Shown here: piece by piece, positions 23,437-35,539 of the stretch
Numbering within the stretch: the stretch's first letter is position 1
How the letters are laid out: the number at the start of each line of letters is the position of its first letter
From: Aphrocallistes beatrix
Taxonomy: Eukaryota > Porifera > Hexactinellida > Sceptrulophora > Aphrocallistidae
Assembly: GCA_963281255.1 (NCBI GenBank)
Contig: OY725492.1
Coordinates: 4,457,571-4,521,570, forward strand
Direction of reading: 5' to 3'
DNA length: 64,000 nt
Notes under the pieces: model-generated
The model's database searches: none
Told to the model about the DNA's origin: nothing
What the model saw: the letters and a program-made list of their open reading frames with translations, nothing else
Made by a program: the position numbers and the translations under genes

Positions 23437-24830
23437 ATGGCAGAGAACATGTATGTGAAAAGAGATGACGGTAACTACGGAGGATGGAAAACAGAGTTGT
23501 TAGTGGAAGAGATAACAGGCAAAATAGAAGAGAAGTTTCTACTCTGTAGCTACTGCAGAGGAATGTTGAGAGATGCCTGTTTGTTTGAGAAAGATGGTAA
23601 ACAAGAACTAGTATGTTCTATTTGTGTTCCAAAGGATGAAAACAAAATAATAGCTCAATTAAATAGAGATTCTGTCCTAGAAAGAGAGGTGAGATTTGAT
23701 TTAAACTTATCTATACAAGTGTTGTTACTGTCAAGATACTTGACATGTATAAATGAGCATTTTAATAATTGACTTTAATAACTACTACTCCGATCAATCA
23801 ATAATATTTGATTATTTCTTATTTCTTTCAGGTTTATTGTCCTTTCAAATTTAAAGGCTGTGATTGGACAAATGAGCTGAGTGAGCTACTCCATCATCTA
23901 GAAGAGTGTGAGTTATTTCCTGTGGCGTGTCCTCTGGGATGTAGAGATGAGAAAGGAGAAGTGAGTAGAGTAGAGAGAAGGGGAGTAGAGACACACAGGA
24001 CATTTTGTCCCATGAGATCTGTCAAGTGTGAATACTGTAATTTTGAATTGAAATCAGCTTGGATCAATGGCCATCTGCATATATGCGTAGAATTTCCTAT
24101 TCCATGTCCAAATATGTGTAATGAAACATTTCGTATAAAAAGAAGAGATCTTTCTATTCATCTGAATCAGGAGTGTCCTCTCTCTAGAGTAGAGTGTCCT
24201 TATCATCGCTACGGGTGTGAAGTTAATGTCACAAGGGGAGCTTTAGATCAACACGAGAAAGAGTATATGCACTTACATTTCAAACTCGTGACAGGATATC
24301 TACAAGCCAAAGTGGTACGGCTAGAGATTGAGAATGAAAATCTGAAAAATACAAATCAGAAATTTGAAACTTTGTTAGGTACGATGTCCAGTTGGGGTTC
24401 TAAAGGTAGGCTTAAATGGGAAATAAATGGAGTAAAAGATACGTTTTCCAGAAAAGGAAAACTATTCAGTGACCCATTCTACGTAGGACTTTACAAACTA
24501 CAGGCAATTCTTGAATGTAATCTTAGACAAAAGATTTTCTGCTTCCTTTCCATCATGAAGGGGGAATGGGATGACGTGATCAAGTGGCCTTTCATATATA
24601 AAGACACCATCGTACTGATTAACCAGTTGAATCCTAAGCACAATTTTGAAACGAAGAATGTGATTTCAAAAGAAAACTTGACAGAGTTCCCTGAATGCTT
24701 CCAGAAGCCCATTTCAATTAGGAATAAACATTTTGGTTTCGATAACTTTTTATATCGTGTTGATGTTTTGAATGCCAAATTTTGCAGAAACAACTCAATA
24801 ACGATTAACATCTCTGTGGAACAACTGTAA
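23437..24830 (+). CDS. TRAF-like protein, copy 7 (type A)
   Basis: Exon 1 is 23437-23688 (MAENMYVKRDDG; donor gag|gtgaga) and exon 2 is 23832-24830 after the acceptor tttctttcag. The intron is 143 bp and the protein 416 aa. Relative to copies 4 and 10, exon 1 lacks about 15 residues after the first three codons (the PETKIETEISEL segment), an in-frame N-terminal deletion. The RING-like module LLCSYCRGMLRDACLF...CSIC is intact. Exon 2 begins VYCPFKFKGCDW, with five TRAF-type fingers, a coil (VVRLEIENENLKN) and a MATH domain (FYVGLYKLQA, VIKWPFIYKD, RNNSITIN). The widely conserved Asp of the final NDSI motif is Asn here. It is nearly identical to copy 10. Confidence 0.9.
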
Positions 24831-25293
24831 GATTCCAAAATAGAAAATACTGAAATTGACTGCTGATGCTGTACTGCATAACTCTACATTTATTCTCAAT
24901 GTATCCTTGAATGTGAATTTTCTCTTTCTTTGACATATTTTGATTTGACACATAAAGTTAATGATTTGTATACAATTATGCATTATGGTAGATATACAGT
25001 CAACTCCGCTTAATTGGAACAAGTCTCCAAGAACTCAGCTTAATCGGGACCAAAATGTCCCGATTAAGCAGAGTCACTTGTATTGTCATTAAAGAAACAG
25101 TGTCTATAGAACCTATAATATATGTACAGTAGTATAGTAGAAAATGTTTCAGTTGTTGCGTAAATATTTTTATAAACACGCACGGATTAGAGAGATTAAT
25201 TAATATCTCCTGTTAACAGCTTAATCTCATCAACTGCACCAAAGAGTTTTGCTTCCGGAAGTTAATACCTTAAAGCAAATGTATTGCATTTTT
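24831..25293. other. 3' flank of copy 7
   Basis: Homologous to the 3' flanks of copies 4 and 10 (gactgctgatgctgtactgc). It contains a shortened pogo-like MITE (24997-25080) and the segment ending aagttaataccttaaagc, the empty counterpart of the Tigger-like insertion at 11453. No gene. Confidence 0.55.
24997..25080. mobile_element. pogo/Tigger-like MITE, shortened
   Basis: Ends cagtcaactccgcttaattg and cgattaagcagagtcacttg; internally deleted version of 11118-11280 in the duplicated position after copy 7. Confidence 0.7.
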
Positions 25294-25346
25294 AGTGCAG
25301 CTCCTATTGGGAGATACCCTTATGGCATTGACGGAGTATCTCGTCC

Positions 25347-25424
25347 GTCCGTCCGTATGTATGTATGTATGTATGTATGTATGTATGTATGTATGTATGT
25401 ATGTATGTATGTATGTACATATGT
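25347..25424 (+). repeat. cgtc/gtat tetranucleotide microsatellite
   Basis: Three cgtc units followed by about 17 gtat units. Related elements at 15620, 38490 and 4890 carry only short remnants such as cgtccgtc. Confidence 0.95.
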
Positions 25425-25489
25425 ATCCGATTTTCGCACTTTGAAAGTAATAGTATGAATATTTTATGAGTTTTCAACATATGTATATA

Positions 25490-26489
25490 CAGTGGAACCC
25501 CGCTTAACGGCCACTTTTCGAAATCCCCGACAACTCACAATAGACATTAACATTAATTTGCTTCAGAATTCCGGTCACCCCGCTATTCCGAATTCCGGCC
25601 ATCCTTTTCGGAACGAAACCCTATTTTAACCTCAGAATTACGGCCAATCTTAACAATAGAGAATCATTATTGCAGGTTTGAAAACGAAAACAGATGACCT
25701 AACCATGCATGATATCTTCTATTGAAGATAGAGTTATCGAAAAGGCCATTTCCGCACGTTTTTCAGATTGCACACAATCAACACTAGATGCATTTTTGAA
25801 CTAAAATTTATGTATTAGCTTGTTATACTAGTAATTAACATAGTATCCTTACTATTAAAACTCGATTATTGTGTATGTGTATATATATATATATCTCTGT
25901 AACGAATTGATTGAAGAAACTGCCGGTCATAGAAAGCTAATTTTTGGCATGTGGGAGTATTTTGGCTATGGCTCCAGTAAGTTCTGAGCTCAGAGCAAAA
26001 TGTCGACTCATCATGGAATTATGACGTCATTGTCACATTTTTAAAAGTTAAGCAACACAGTTATTCGAGCATAACTCAGCCATTATAGGAGATAGAAAGC
26101 TGAAATTTTAATAGAATCTGTATACTAACATACCTCACATATGATGCGACTTTCATCAAAAAATGATGACTCATCACTCTGTTATGACGTCATCATTACG
26201 CATCAAAAATTTTAAAATTGACAAATTTGGTGATTTTTCGAGTGAAATCGGTTTTAACACTAAGATGGACATATTTAGAGATGTTATCTCCCTTACAATT
26301 AACCAATGTCACCTCCAGGCGACCGAAGGGAGCCTCTGGCGGACACGAAGTGTCCGCCAGCCGCGCAGCGCAAGCAAGCGAAGCGCGCTTGTGATTAATA
26401 ATAATGGAATATGGTTTCTTACAAAAAGTTTCAGAATTACGGCCATTTTTCTCGTTCCCAAGGGTGGCCGTAATTCCGGGTTTCCACTG
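25490..26489. mobile_element. pogo-like element split by a Helitron-like insertion
   Basis: Ends cagtggaaccccgcttaacg and cggccgt-type complement finishing gggtttccactg, TA on both sides. The interior repeats attccggcc and ttacggcca. About 550 bp of its length is the foreign element 25845-26392. No transposase frame. Confidence 0.75.
25845..26392 (+). mobile_element. Helitron-like element inside the pogo-like element
   Basis: Starts tccttactattaaaactcg, has an internal at microsatellite, and ends with a gtgtccgccagccgcgcag hairpin region and agcgaagcgcgcttgt. Same family as 14252-14780. Confidence 0.65.
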
Positions 26490-26575
26490 TATTCATATTT
26501 TCACACCTTTCGAAAAAATCTTATTTTGAGTTAAAAGCGAGTTCTCAACAGCTAATATAGGATATTTTATTGTGT

Positions 26576-27129
26576 ACAAGCGCGCTTCGCTTGCTTGCGC
26601 TGCGCGGCTGGCGGACACTTTGTGTCCGCCGGAGGCTCCCTTTGGTCGCCTGGAGGTGCCATTGGTTAATTATAAGGGAGATATCATCTCTAAATATGTC
26701 CATCTTAGTTTTAAAATCGATATCACTCGGAAAATCACCAAATTTGTCAATTTTTAAAATTTGATGAGTAATGATGACGTCATAACAAAGTGATGAGTCA
26801 TCATTTTTTGATGATAGTTGTATCATATGTAAGATATGTTAGTATACAGATTCTATTAAAATTTCAGCCTTCTATCTCCTATAATGGTTGAGTTATGCCC
26901 GAATAACTGTGTTGCTTAACTTTTAAAAATGTGACAATGACGTCATAATTCCATGATGGGTTGACATTTTGCTCTGAGCTCAGAACTTACTGGAGCCATA
27001 GCCAAAAGACCCCCACATGCAAAAAATCAGCTTTCTGCGCCCGGTAGTTTCTTCAATCAATTCGTTACAGAGATATATATATACGTATATATATATAAAC
27101 AAACAATAATCGAGTTTTAATAGTAAGGA
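26576..27129 (-). mobile_element. Helitron-like element, inverted copy
   Basis: Starts acaagcgcgcttcgcttgc and ends gagttttaatagtaagga on the plus strand, the reverse of 25845-26392. The two form a ~550-bp inverted repeat about 180 bp apart. Confidence 0.65.
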
Positions 27130-27381
27130 TATTCCGATTTTAACACTATGAAAGTGGTTATCTAAGTATTTATGAGTTTCTAACATATGTATATTACATA
27201 TTTTCGCACCTTTTAAAAAACACTTATTTTGAGCTAAAACCTAGCTCTCAATGACAAATATAGGGTATTTTAATATGTAGATGCCAAATTTCACACTTAG
27301 AATGCCGTAAGATTAATAATTCACGATGTAATCCGATATTTATATTACATGTTCCTTCGAGTCAATTCCTGGAGCTGCACT

Positions 27382-27889
27382 ATCGGTCTGTCGACCGACA
27401 TTTTCATAGTTATTCCGTCCCGCAAGCTTCGTTTATCTCCATTACTCTTTCATTATAAGCATTATCAAATAGAGAGTATTCCCTTTGTTAATTGTAGTGA
27501 CTGAACAGAATACCAATCAAAAAGCCCATAAATCAAAACGGCTACAAGCAGAGGCATAGCTAGGGTGCTACCCCTTTGGCTACAATCAATACAAATATAT
27601 CCAAGCTAGACAAAATTTCTCACATGAATGCATTGTCATATGACTAAAATGCCATGACATAAGTGATTACTTTAATTCGTTCCTCCCCACCAAATGACAT
27701 TCTTCCAATTACTCATTATTTGTACACTAAGTTTGTGGCCGTTTTGACCTATCCCTAACTGTACCAATTTAACAACACAACACTATGACTAATACTTAAT
27801 TAAGATCTGAAATGGTAAATGTTAGAAAGAGATGAGAAATAAAGTTTTGCAATTCCGGAATTATTTCACCATCTGTGTGTTGTATAATA
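27382..27889. other. 3' flank of copy 8
   Basis: Homologous to 11925-12488 after copy 5 (cattataagcattatcaaat, aaagcccataaatcaaaacg). No gene or intact element beyond a short fragment near 27548 (gcagaggcatagctaggg). Confidence 0.5.
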
Positions 27890-30111
27890 CTATGGATCCG
27901 TTTGTTCTTGTAGCATTTGTTCTACTGAAATATGAAGCTGTATAGAGTCACCCCTACAAAAGTTCCCTTGGTATAGAAAAGAATGTTCAACGAATTCTCC
28001 ACTACCAAAACCAATATTTTCGTTCGTGACGGGTTTACAAAAACAATCTGGAAACTTTTCTATATCTTCCAGTGTAATCCATTCATTAAGCACATAATTT
28101 TCCTGTTTGCCAGTCTTAATTTTATTTCCTTTATCTGATTGATTGATGAGACTGATTGAGTATCTGTATCTTAGAGGCCATTTTAGCTTGTCATCCCATT
28201 CACCTTTCATTATTTCAAGAAAAATTCCAATATATTTTTCTGTACCCGACCAGTCAATATATGCCCCAAACTTGTACATTCCTACATAGAATGGATCACT
28301 GAATGTTGTTTCTTTTTTAAAAAGTTTATTCTTTACTCCACCAATTTTCCACTTGAATTCACCTTTCACATTCCAGCTAGAAATCGGTAACAAAATAGAT
28401 TCTAATTTCAAATTTTTATTTTGCAAAACTTCATTCTTTTTCTCTAGTTCTTCTACTCTACCTTTCATCACCAGTGTTGTAAGCCTGAGATGTGTGTGAA
28501 TCTCTTCTTTTTCATGTTGAGTTATCTGCTGTCTCTGGACTTTAACTTCACACCCGTACCGAGAATACGGACATTTTATTTCTTGTAGCAGACAATGTTG
28601 GTTGAGATGAGTCGATTCGTCTTTCCTCTTTATCTTCGTTTCTGTACTGCATTCATTTGGACACGAAATGGGAAATTCACCGCAGAGCTCTAGATGTGCG
28701 TTCATCATAAAATACTTTATTTTACGACTACAGTAGTCACACTTGACAGATCTCATGAAACAACATGTCTTGTGTGTCTCTACTCTCCTTCTCTCCACTC
28801 TACTCACTTCTCCTTTCTCATCTCTACATCCCAGAGGACACGCCACAGGAAATAACTCACACTCTTCTAGATGATGGAGTAGTTCACTCAGCTCATTTGT
28901 CCAATTGCATCCTTTCAATGGGCAATAAACCTATGTATAATATGAATAATAAATATTACAGTTGAAACCAGATTTTATGGCAGATCTTTTTCGGTTGTTT
29001 ATGTTCCAATTCCTATAGGATTTTTTGCCTTAATGGTTTTGTCCCCTAACCACGAAGAAATCTTATTTTTTTGTATATTTTGTCCCCTCAATCGGTATCC
29101 GCCTGAATTGCACAGAGTTGCACGCGGGCCGGAAATCTTGGCAGGACTCTCCGCGATGACAACCGAGACGATGTTTTTAATTATCACGAGGCACCAATCA
29201 AGGAATACTTACGTAAATGGAAATTGCTTCTTTCACCAAAATATGTCAGTTCATTAGATTTATAGCTGCTGCTCATCGAGCAGGACTTGGCATATTTTGA
29301 ACCATGAATATTTAGTCTACTTATTATTATGTTTGTAGTTAGTAACTTACAAAGCGGGCTTCTTGCGGGCCGCGGGCCGGGTTAACTTAAATTGTGGGAA
29401 ATAATAGTCAACTGATCATGGAATTATGACGTCATTGTGCCACCTTTTATAATTAGATATTTCAGTTTTTCGACCATAACTCAGCAATTTTAAGTGATAG
29501 AAGGCTGAAATTTTAATAGAATGTGGATATTAATATATCGCACAAATGATGCAACTATCATCAAAAAATGATGACTCATCACTCATCATCATCACGCATC
29601 AATTTTTAAAATTTAGAAATTTGGTGATTTTTCGTGCGATATCAAGTATAATAGGAGGACAGACGTATTTAGAGATGTTAACTCCCTTATAATTAATCAA
29701 TGTGACCCCAGGCGCCTCCGGCGGACACAAAGTGTCCGCCAGCAAGCGAAGCGCACTTGTAATAATAATAATAATAAATTTATAACTCACTTGTCTCTCG
29801 CCGACACTATCTCGATTCAAATCAGCCATTTGTTTGTCTTTATCGTTTGAAACACAAACAGAGCATGCCAGTTCTTGCTTACCGTCTTTCTTATAAAAGC
29901 ACGCATCTCTCAACATTCCTCTGCAGTAGTTACAGAGTAGAAACTTCGCTTCCACTTTGCCCGTTATTTCTTCCACTAACAACTCTGTTCTCCATCCTCC
30001 GTAGCTACCATCATCTCGTATCACAAGCACTAAATTGTTTGTTATTTCTGAATATTTCCTAACTTCTGGTATGGGCCTCTCCGTTCCTATTAATTTGGGC
30101 TTCTCTGCCAT
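27890..30111 (-). CDS. TRAF-like protein, copy 8 (type D)
   Basis: Minus strand. Exon 1 is 29791-30111 (MAEKPKLIGTERP; donor caa|gtgagt) and exon 2 is 27890-28930 after the acceptor acatag. The intron is 860 bp and the protein 453 aa. Exon 1 has the RING-like module LLCNYCRGMLRDACFY...CSVC. Exon 2 begins VYCPLKGCNW; Asn replaces the nearly invariant Asp before Trp in the first finger. Five TRAF-type fingers, a coil (RVEELEKKNEVLQNKN) and a MATH domain (FYVGMYKFGA, KLKWPLRYRY, CRGDSIQLH) follow. In finger 2 a Cys of the usual TCCPMR is Phe (TCCFMR gives CC-F-M instead of CCPM). It is sister to copy 5 and shares its intronic Helitron-like insertion. Confidence 0.9.
29403..29760 (+). mobile_element. 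Helitron-like element in copy 8 intron
   Basis: 5'-truncated copy ending agcaagcgaagcgcacttgt, a few tens of bases from the exon 1 donor, the same place as 14252-14780 in copy 5. This suggests insertion before the two genes duplicated. Confidence 0.6.
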
Positions 30112-33065
30112 TATTAATAATCGTTACTGCTCGATACTTCTTTCTATAATCACAGAGCTAATAATACTGTACCTATAGATTATATAGCAAAATATATGAC
30201 TGTAATATAATATCATAACCAGTACGCATGATTTAGTTCATTCAATAATCACAATCAATTTTCTAAGCATTAGCAAATAGACACAACAAAACAAACAAAA
30301 ATCAACATTCAATAAGCGTTAAAATATCAGAAGAGGTTGATACAGGCATACAACGATAATTCTCACTCTTGCATTTAGTGTGACACCCATTTGTTCCTGT
30401 ACGCTATCAGTGATTCTATGAACTACATCTCCTTGATTATTGAATATTATAACAACATTCTGATCGTTATCTGATATAAGAAAGTTACCAGGTTCGGTTT
30501 AACTCAGGACATAAATGAACTTGTTCGTTAGTTTTGTTTTAAAAATGTTCTGAAATTATATTTATGTTTGTTACTATCATTTTCCATGCATTTGAGTTGT
30601 TTCATCTGCAGTGCTTCGATATTTATATCAAATGTGTTTGTAATATACTTGTATAATGTTTAGAGAAATATCGCCAATATAGGTAGAGGATGTTTCCTTT
30701 TAGATCTAACAACTTCAATTAAGATATTTCTTACACTTTTCTCACAGTTTGTGCTTCTTAGTATTCCCTTCTATAAATACTTCAATCACAGAACTTCTAT
30801 TATTCTGATTTTTAGTACAATTCTAAAAAATATTCTTACTATAAGAATTTTATGAAATAAGACCTATATGATATTTTTGAGGCATACGTATATGATAAAC
30901 TAGTTACAATAGCACAAGAACATTATATTAATTATATTCACAAATAATAATTGTCAATTCCACAATTCCATAGATAAGAATTACTAATCCTATTAATAAC
31001 TTATGTGAAACTTCTCGAAGAGAATGCCAGTTGGTACAGCATAGCACAAATACTCCATTATACACTGCCGGTCAAAAAGAATTGCTCAAAATGGGTTTAC
31101 CCAAAGTTCGATTGAATAAGATAGAATGGATATTCTCAGAAAATACAGTTGAATCTTGTCAATATCAACACGGACAATACGAATGCATATATATTTATCT
31201 CCTACTGTTGAAAACACTTGAATATAACTCGGGTTATTTCGAATTCTGGATATATGGACAACTTTCGACCGTCCCTTAGTACGTACTCGGATAATACGTT
31301 CTTCGGTTTAGTACGTACTCATTTTACTCAACCAAAATCCATCTAAAATATAGATTTCGATGTAGTAAAAACTCGGTTAGTACGTACTAATAATTCCTTC
31401 CCGAGGAGTATATCTTATCAGAGTTCTACTATAGTATTAATAAACCAGGCAACACGAAGAGCTGTATATTGAACTGTTCCAACTGTTCTACTGTTGTTTA
31501 AATTTCCTATATAATTCAATCGTGTGTTTGGACTTAGTAAATAGATGTTATGAAATCATATCCTGGAACATGACTATGCCATGCTATATTTTCATTACAA
31601 AATAATCTATTGCTTAAAACCAATTTGTTGATTTACAGAATATGTAAGTTACTATGAGTATACTTATTATATAACATCTACAATGCTGTTCTATTAGTAT
31701 ATCCTTACAAGCTGGATATGGTTAGATTCAGCTTGATCCATCAATCTATGTATACTTCATTTGATAACATGACTCCAGGGGTTGTGATGATAATTATCTG
31801 TGTTTCTATCAATGTTGGAACCGATTGAACCGAATATCAGTAGTATTCCTGAATCGTTCCCTAACTGAATACGAATACTGATAATGGTGAGAATTCCTGA
31901 GATAAACTAGGAATCCTGGAATCTTGACAAGATATTCAACTCATAGGAACAGGAGTTCGAAGGATAGATGATTTCATCATGAATACAAGGTTTGAAAATC
32001 ATTATAAACAAACACTCATTCTCATGATAATAAGATGTAGTTTTTTCTGTTTGTTTTCCTTGGAGGAATACTTGCCTATTAATTTCTTGAATAGGCATTA
32101 TCATTATTAAAACTAGTTAATATTCAAAGAAATTTCTTGAATCTTACTACTGTACTTCAGTTCAATGAATGCGTGTATTTATTAGAATAATTAAGATAAC
32201 GATATTGCCATATACATAAGAAAAACACAGTTGAGGAAGTGGCCAATAGATTCAAGTACTTACTTAAGTAATAATATATTTATCTACTAGTGTCACCAGG
32301 GTTCATCCAGCTTTCCGAAGTCATACGCCTAAATGGGCGCCACCATTTTTCTACGCGCCTAGACTCTGCATTTTTATATACATGTTTTATGCCACGCGCC
32401 TAAATCATACGCCTAATTATGATCAATGGGATTAAATCTAGGCGCGCCCAGTACGCCTGGATGAAAGCCTGAGTGTCACATCCAAATAACCTTGATTATA
32501 ATGAAGAAGTATTTGTTTAGTTGGATGGTTATTTTGATGTTGATTAAGCAAATCTAGTAAGAAGGTACTGCTTTTCACGATCTCAGTGGAATTTCGGGTT
32601 GCATGCGAATGATCAAATTTTCCTAATCAAAATAGTGTGTGGAAGACGTGCGAATAAATAGTGGTCCACTAGAAACATAGAGGGATTACAAATTATGTAC
32701 ATATATATAAGTAATTAATTAGAAGTCTCACATTTCGCGTCAATGTAGTATTGCATATGATGGATTACTGCATGGCAAGAAAGAAAGAGATTAACCAACC
32801 ATAACACAGCAGTGTGTATTATTTCTCGAAACTCGCATGCTGTATTTTAATCAAATGAGCTGAATCCATATCTACCATATACCATGTTACAAATAGAAAG
32901 GAACAATTGATTATAGAAAGGACAATGAGAGCAAAATATACCAGCTAACATTATACACGATAAATGACTAATTCCTAAATTAGAATAGATAAACATACAA
33001 GATATAAATTAGTGGTACTTGACATATAAGTTTTTAATACTATTTGTGTTTGCAGTATTATTTAT
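30112..33065. other. long gene-free spacer between copies 8 and 9
   Basis: AT-rich with no family ORF. The upstream region of copy 8 comes first. About 31060-31440 looks like remains of DNA transposons: an actgccggtcaaaaag end near 31066, and tagtacgtactc repeats ending tatcagagttctactatag that match the element at 61528-61870. At 31795-31880 are ccgaata motifs as at 16560. A complete MITE is at 32297-32471. The rest, 30120-31050 and 32480-33060, shows nothing I can name. Confidence 0.5.
32297..32471. mobile_element. hAT-type MITE (175 bp)
   Basis: Left end cagggttcatccagctttc and right end tggatgaaagcctg, flanked by identical octamers agtgtcac (32289-32296 and 32472-32479). A related, less complete copy is at 16450-16555. 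Confidence 0.88.
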
Positions 33066-34062
33066 CTAGGTTAGTTCTATCAAAACTCGAAGCTTTATTG
33101 TATCGTTTTTGGAATACTTTGCCTGCGATAGATCAGCATGTGAAATGAATTTAGCTATACCTAAACCTCCATTCCTCTCAGTACTAGGTTTACTTAAGCA
33201 TTCAAGAAACTGCTTTAAAGATTCCTCTGTAATTTCATTATTCTTTTCGTAATTATGTTTAGCATCAAGTTGGTTGATAAGTACTATAGAATATTTGTAC
33301 TTGATAGGCCATTTAAGTGCGCCATCCCATTCTCCTTTCATGATGTGAAGAAAGAAAGCAACATGATTCTCAGTACTATCATATTTAAAAGATCCTTGAA
33401 ACTTGTACATACCTACATAGAACGGTTCACTATTTATTGAAATTCTATTCTTCACCCCACTGATTTCCCATTCAAGATTTCCTTTCAGTACGATCCTCGA
33501 AATAGTTGTCAGAGTCGATTGAAATTCTAAATTCTTTTTTCTCAATTCTCCAATCTCCTTTTCCAGACTGACTACTTTATTTTGAAAACTCTCTATGATG
33601 TCTCTACATCCCAGAGGACATGTACGAGGAAATACCTCACACTCTTCTAGATGATGGAATAACTTACCTAACTCATCTGTCCAATCACATCCTTTAGATT
33701 TCAAGGGACAGTATGCCTAGAAAAATCATCTGGTAATTAAAGTTAGGAAATCTATTTTGAAATTTACACTTTAATTTCACCTGTCTTTCTTTAACAGTTT
33801 CTCTGTTCATTGGAGCTATTTGTTTGTTTACATCTGTTGGTAAACAAACAGAGCATCTGAATTCTTGTTTACCTTCTTTCTCAAAAAAACATGCCTCTCT
33901 CAACACTCCTCGACAGCAGTTACAGAGTAGAAACTTTGTTTCCATTTTTCCTGATATTTTTTCTGCAAACAGTTGTGTCTTCCATCCTCCGTAATTTCCA
34001 TCATCTCGCTTCACATAGGCTAACTTATTTATTTCTTCTGAATGGGAATATTTTGCTGCCAT
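33066..34062 (-). CDS. TRAF-like protein, copy 9, without zinc fingers 2-5
   Basis: Minus strand. Exon 1 is 33781-34062 (MAAKYSHSEEINK; donor cag|gtgaaa) and exon 2 is 33066-33716 after the acceptor gcctag-type ctag. The intron is only 64 bp. The predicted protein is 310 aa, against 406-489 in the other intact copies. Exon 1 has LLCNCCRGVLREACFF...CSVC. Exon 2 begins AYCPLKSKGCDW and the first finger runs to CPLGCRD. It then jumps in frame to the coiled coil (VVSLEKEIGELRKKN) and a full MATH domain (FYVGMYKFQG, ALKWPIKYKY, KNDTIKLR). About 150 residues covering fingers 2-5 are missing, yet the frame is open. The 5' block of exon 2 has many differences from the other copies. It is probably a functional short form or an early decaying copy. 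Confidence 0.85.
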
Positions 34063-35539
34063 CTTTATGATAAATTGCTAAGACTACCTTAATAAATACT
34101 AAAAGTCAATTCACTAAACTTTAGTGTTTCTTTGCATATCTGAATCCTGAGATGTGCAATATATCTATTCTCAAGAATCCATAAATGAGTCTTACTTTTA
34201 GAGAGATTCAACTCAAGGTATAGAGCTGCGGACTATGATTATTATTAATGTTAGTAAAACTAAATGAAAAACAGGAAGTGATGAATGTACAAAAAATGGG
34301 TATTTCGAGTGTGCAGATTTCGAACTTGATGTTAGATTTTCGGTAGCTGTCGTGGTTTTAATGAATTGGCCTCCATAGACAGACCCATTTCCGCATTATT
34401 TAAGATGCAAACCAATATGGTGTTCGAATACTTTTGGCTAGGCAGTGTATAGATAAACAAATATGTTTACGAATGCAAGTTGAGCTAAAACTTTCCGTGT
34501 GTCCCTCGTATCGTACAGAGAAATAAGTGATAGAGAAGTAGACCTTGATTCCTCAACCTGGGGGGAGTGATGCTTTTCGAGGGGCCACGCGAACTCAAAA
34601 TAGTAGCTAATAAGGGAACAAGTGGTTACATTCAACTTGATCCATATATCTACACTATCCTACTAACGTATTCGTACACTTAAATTTTTCCCATACAGAT
34701 AGTTATTATACTACTTATAGTCTACACTACCCGACAAAGGTATTTATACACTAATTCATTATTTAACGTGCATTTAGTCCTAAATGGGTCTATTCATGAA
34801 GATCAGAACTTCCAAATGGTAAGTGCTACAACTAATCGGATTTCAAATTCGAAACCTGCGCATTCGAATTAGTTATAACAAGCGCACTTCGCTTACTTGC
34901 GGACACTTTGTGCCCGCAGAGTCGCCCTGCAGGCGCCTGTTGTTACCCAATCTAGCCTATTTGGGAATTTGTTTACTCCATCAGGCCTGTGCTCTCATCC
35001 AGATCTTCTGGATTCCTGACCATAGTTTAAGGTTTCCTCTTACTTAGTGGACGCTATCCACACAGATTCACATACTTTAATTTTATTGTCTGATGCTTGA
35101 GTATAAGAAATATAATTGTCAGCGATGCCAGGGCAGTTATTGATCGTATTAGACCACTCGACTCTTTGAATTATTTTAATGAAAAGTGAGTGACTGAGTC
35201 CTTAGGAATGAATTAGATCAGATTGGCAGTGGTTCTCAACCTGGGGTCCATAGACTGTGTCAGAGTCAGTACTTCATATTATGGTTAATGAGAAGGGTTC
35301 GCGTGACTGAAGAGTATTGATATAAAGTGTACACAGAGTCAAAAATACTGAGAACCCCTGTGTTTAATTGTAACATGTGCATATAGTAGATATGAATATC
35401 GAGTTTCAGCGGAGATTATATTGTTATTATAAATCATACATAAATCATATTAATACAAGTAGTATGATATTTATAGACTCAAAACACGATACATAATAGA
35501 CTTATTATTCTACCTTAGATTGGATAGAACACGTTAATA
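34063..35539. other. spacer between divergent copies 9 and 10
   Basis: Upstream of copy 9 is AT-rich sequence with a Tc1-like end (atacttttggctaggcagtg, about 34427-34447). From about 34645 on it is colinear with 21011-23436 upstream of copy 7, except for the missing mariner and the missing palindrome/MITE segment. It contains a Helitron-like fragment (about 34868-34945), a hAT-type MITE (35227-35360) and the conserved proximal region of copy 10. Confidence 0.55.
35227..35360 (+). mobile_element. hAT-type MITE upstream of copy 10
   Basis: Same 134-bp element as 8215-8348 and 23138-23271: starts cagtggttctcaacctgggg, ends tgagaacccctg. Confidence 0.8.

Larger units (their letters stand above)
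25294..27381. mobile_element. nested transposon complex
   Basis: The outer ends agtgcagctcc (25294-25304) and ggagctgcact (27371-27381) are inverted. Inside are a gtat microsatellite, a TA-flanked pogo-like element (25490-26489) itself split by a Helitron-like element, and a second Helitron-like copy in opposite orientation (26576-27129). Short segments at 25435-25489 plus 26490-26560 and at 27130-27280 are copies of each other (catatgtatatt..catattttc), showing the sequence before the pogo-like insertion. The complex is absent from the equivalent spacer after copy 4. Confidence 0.65.
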
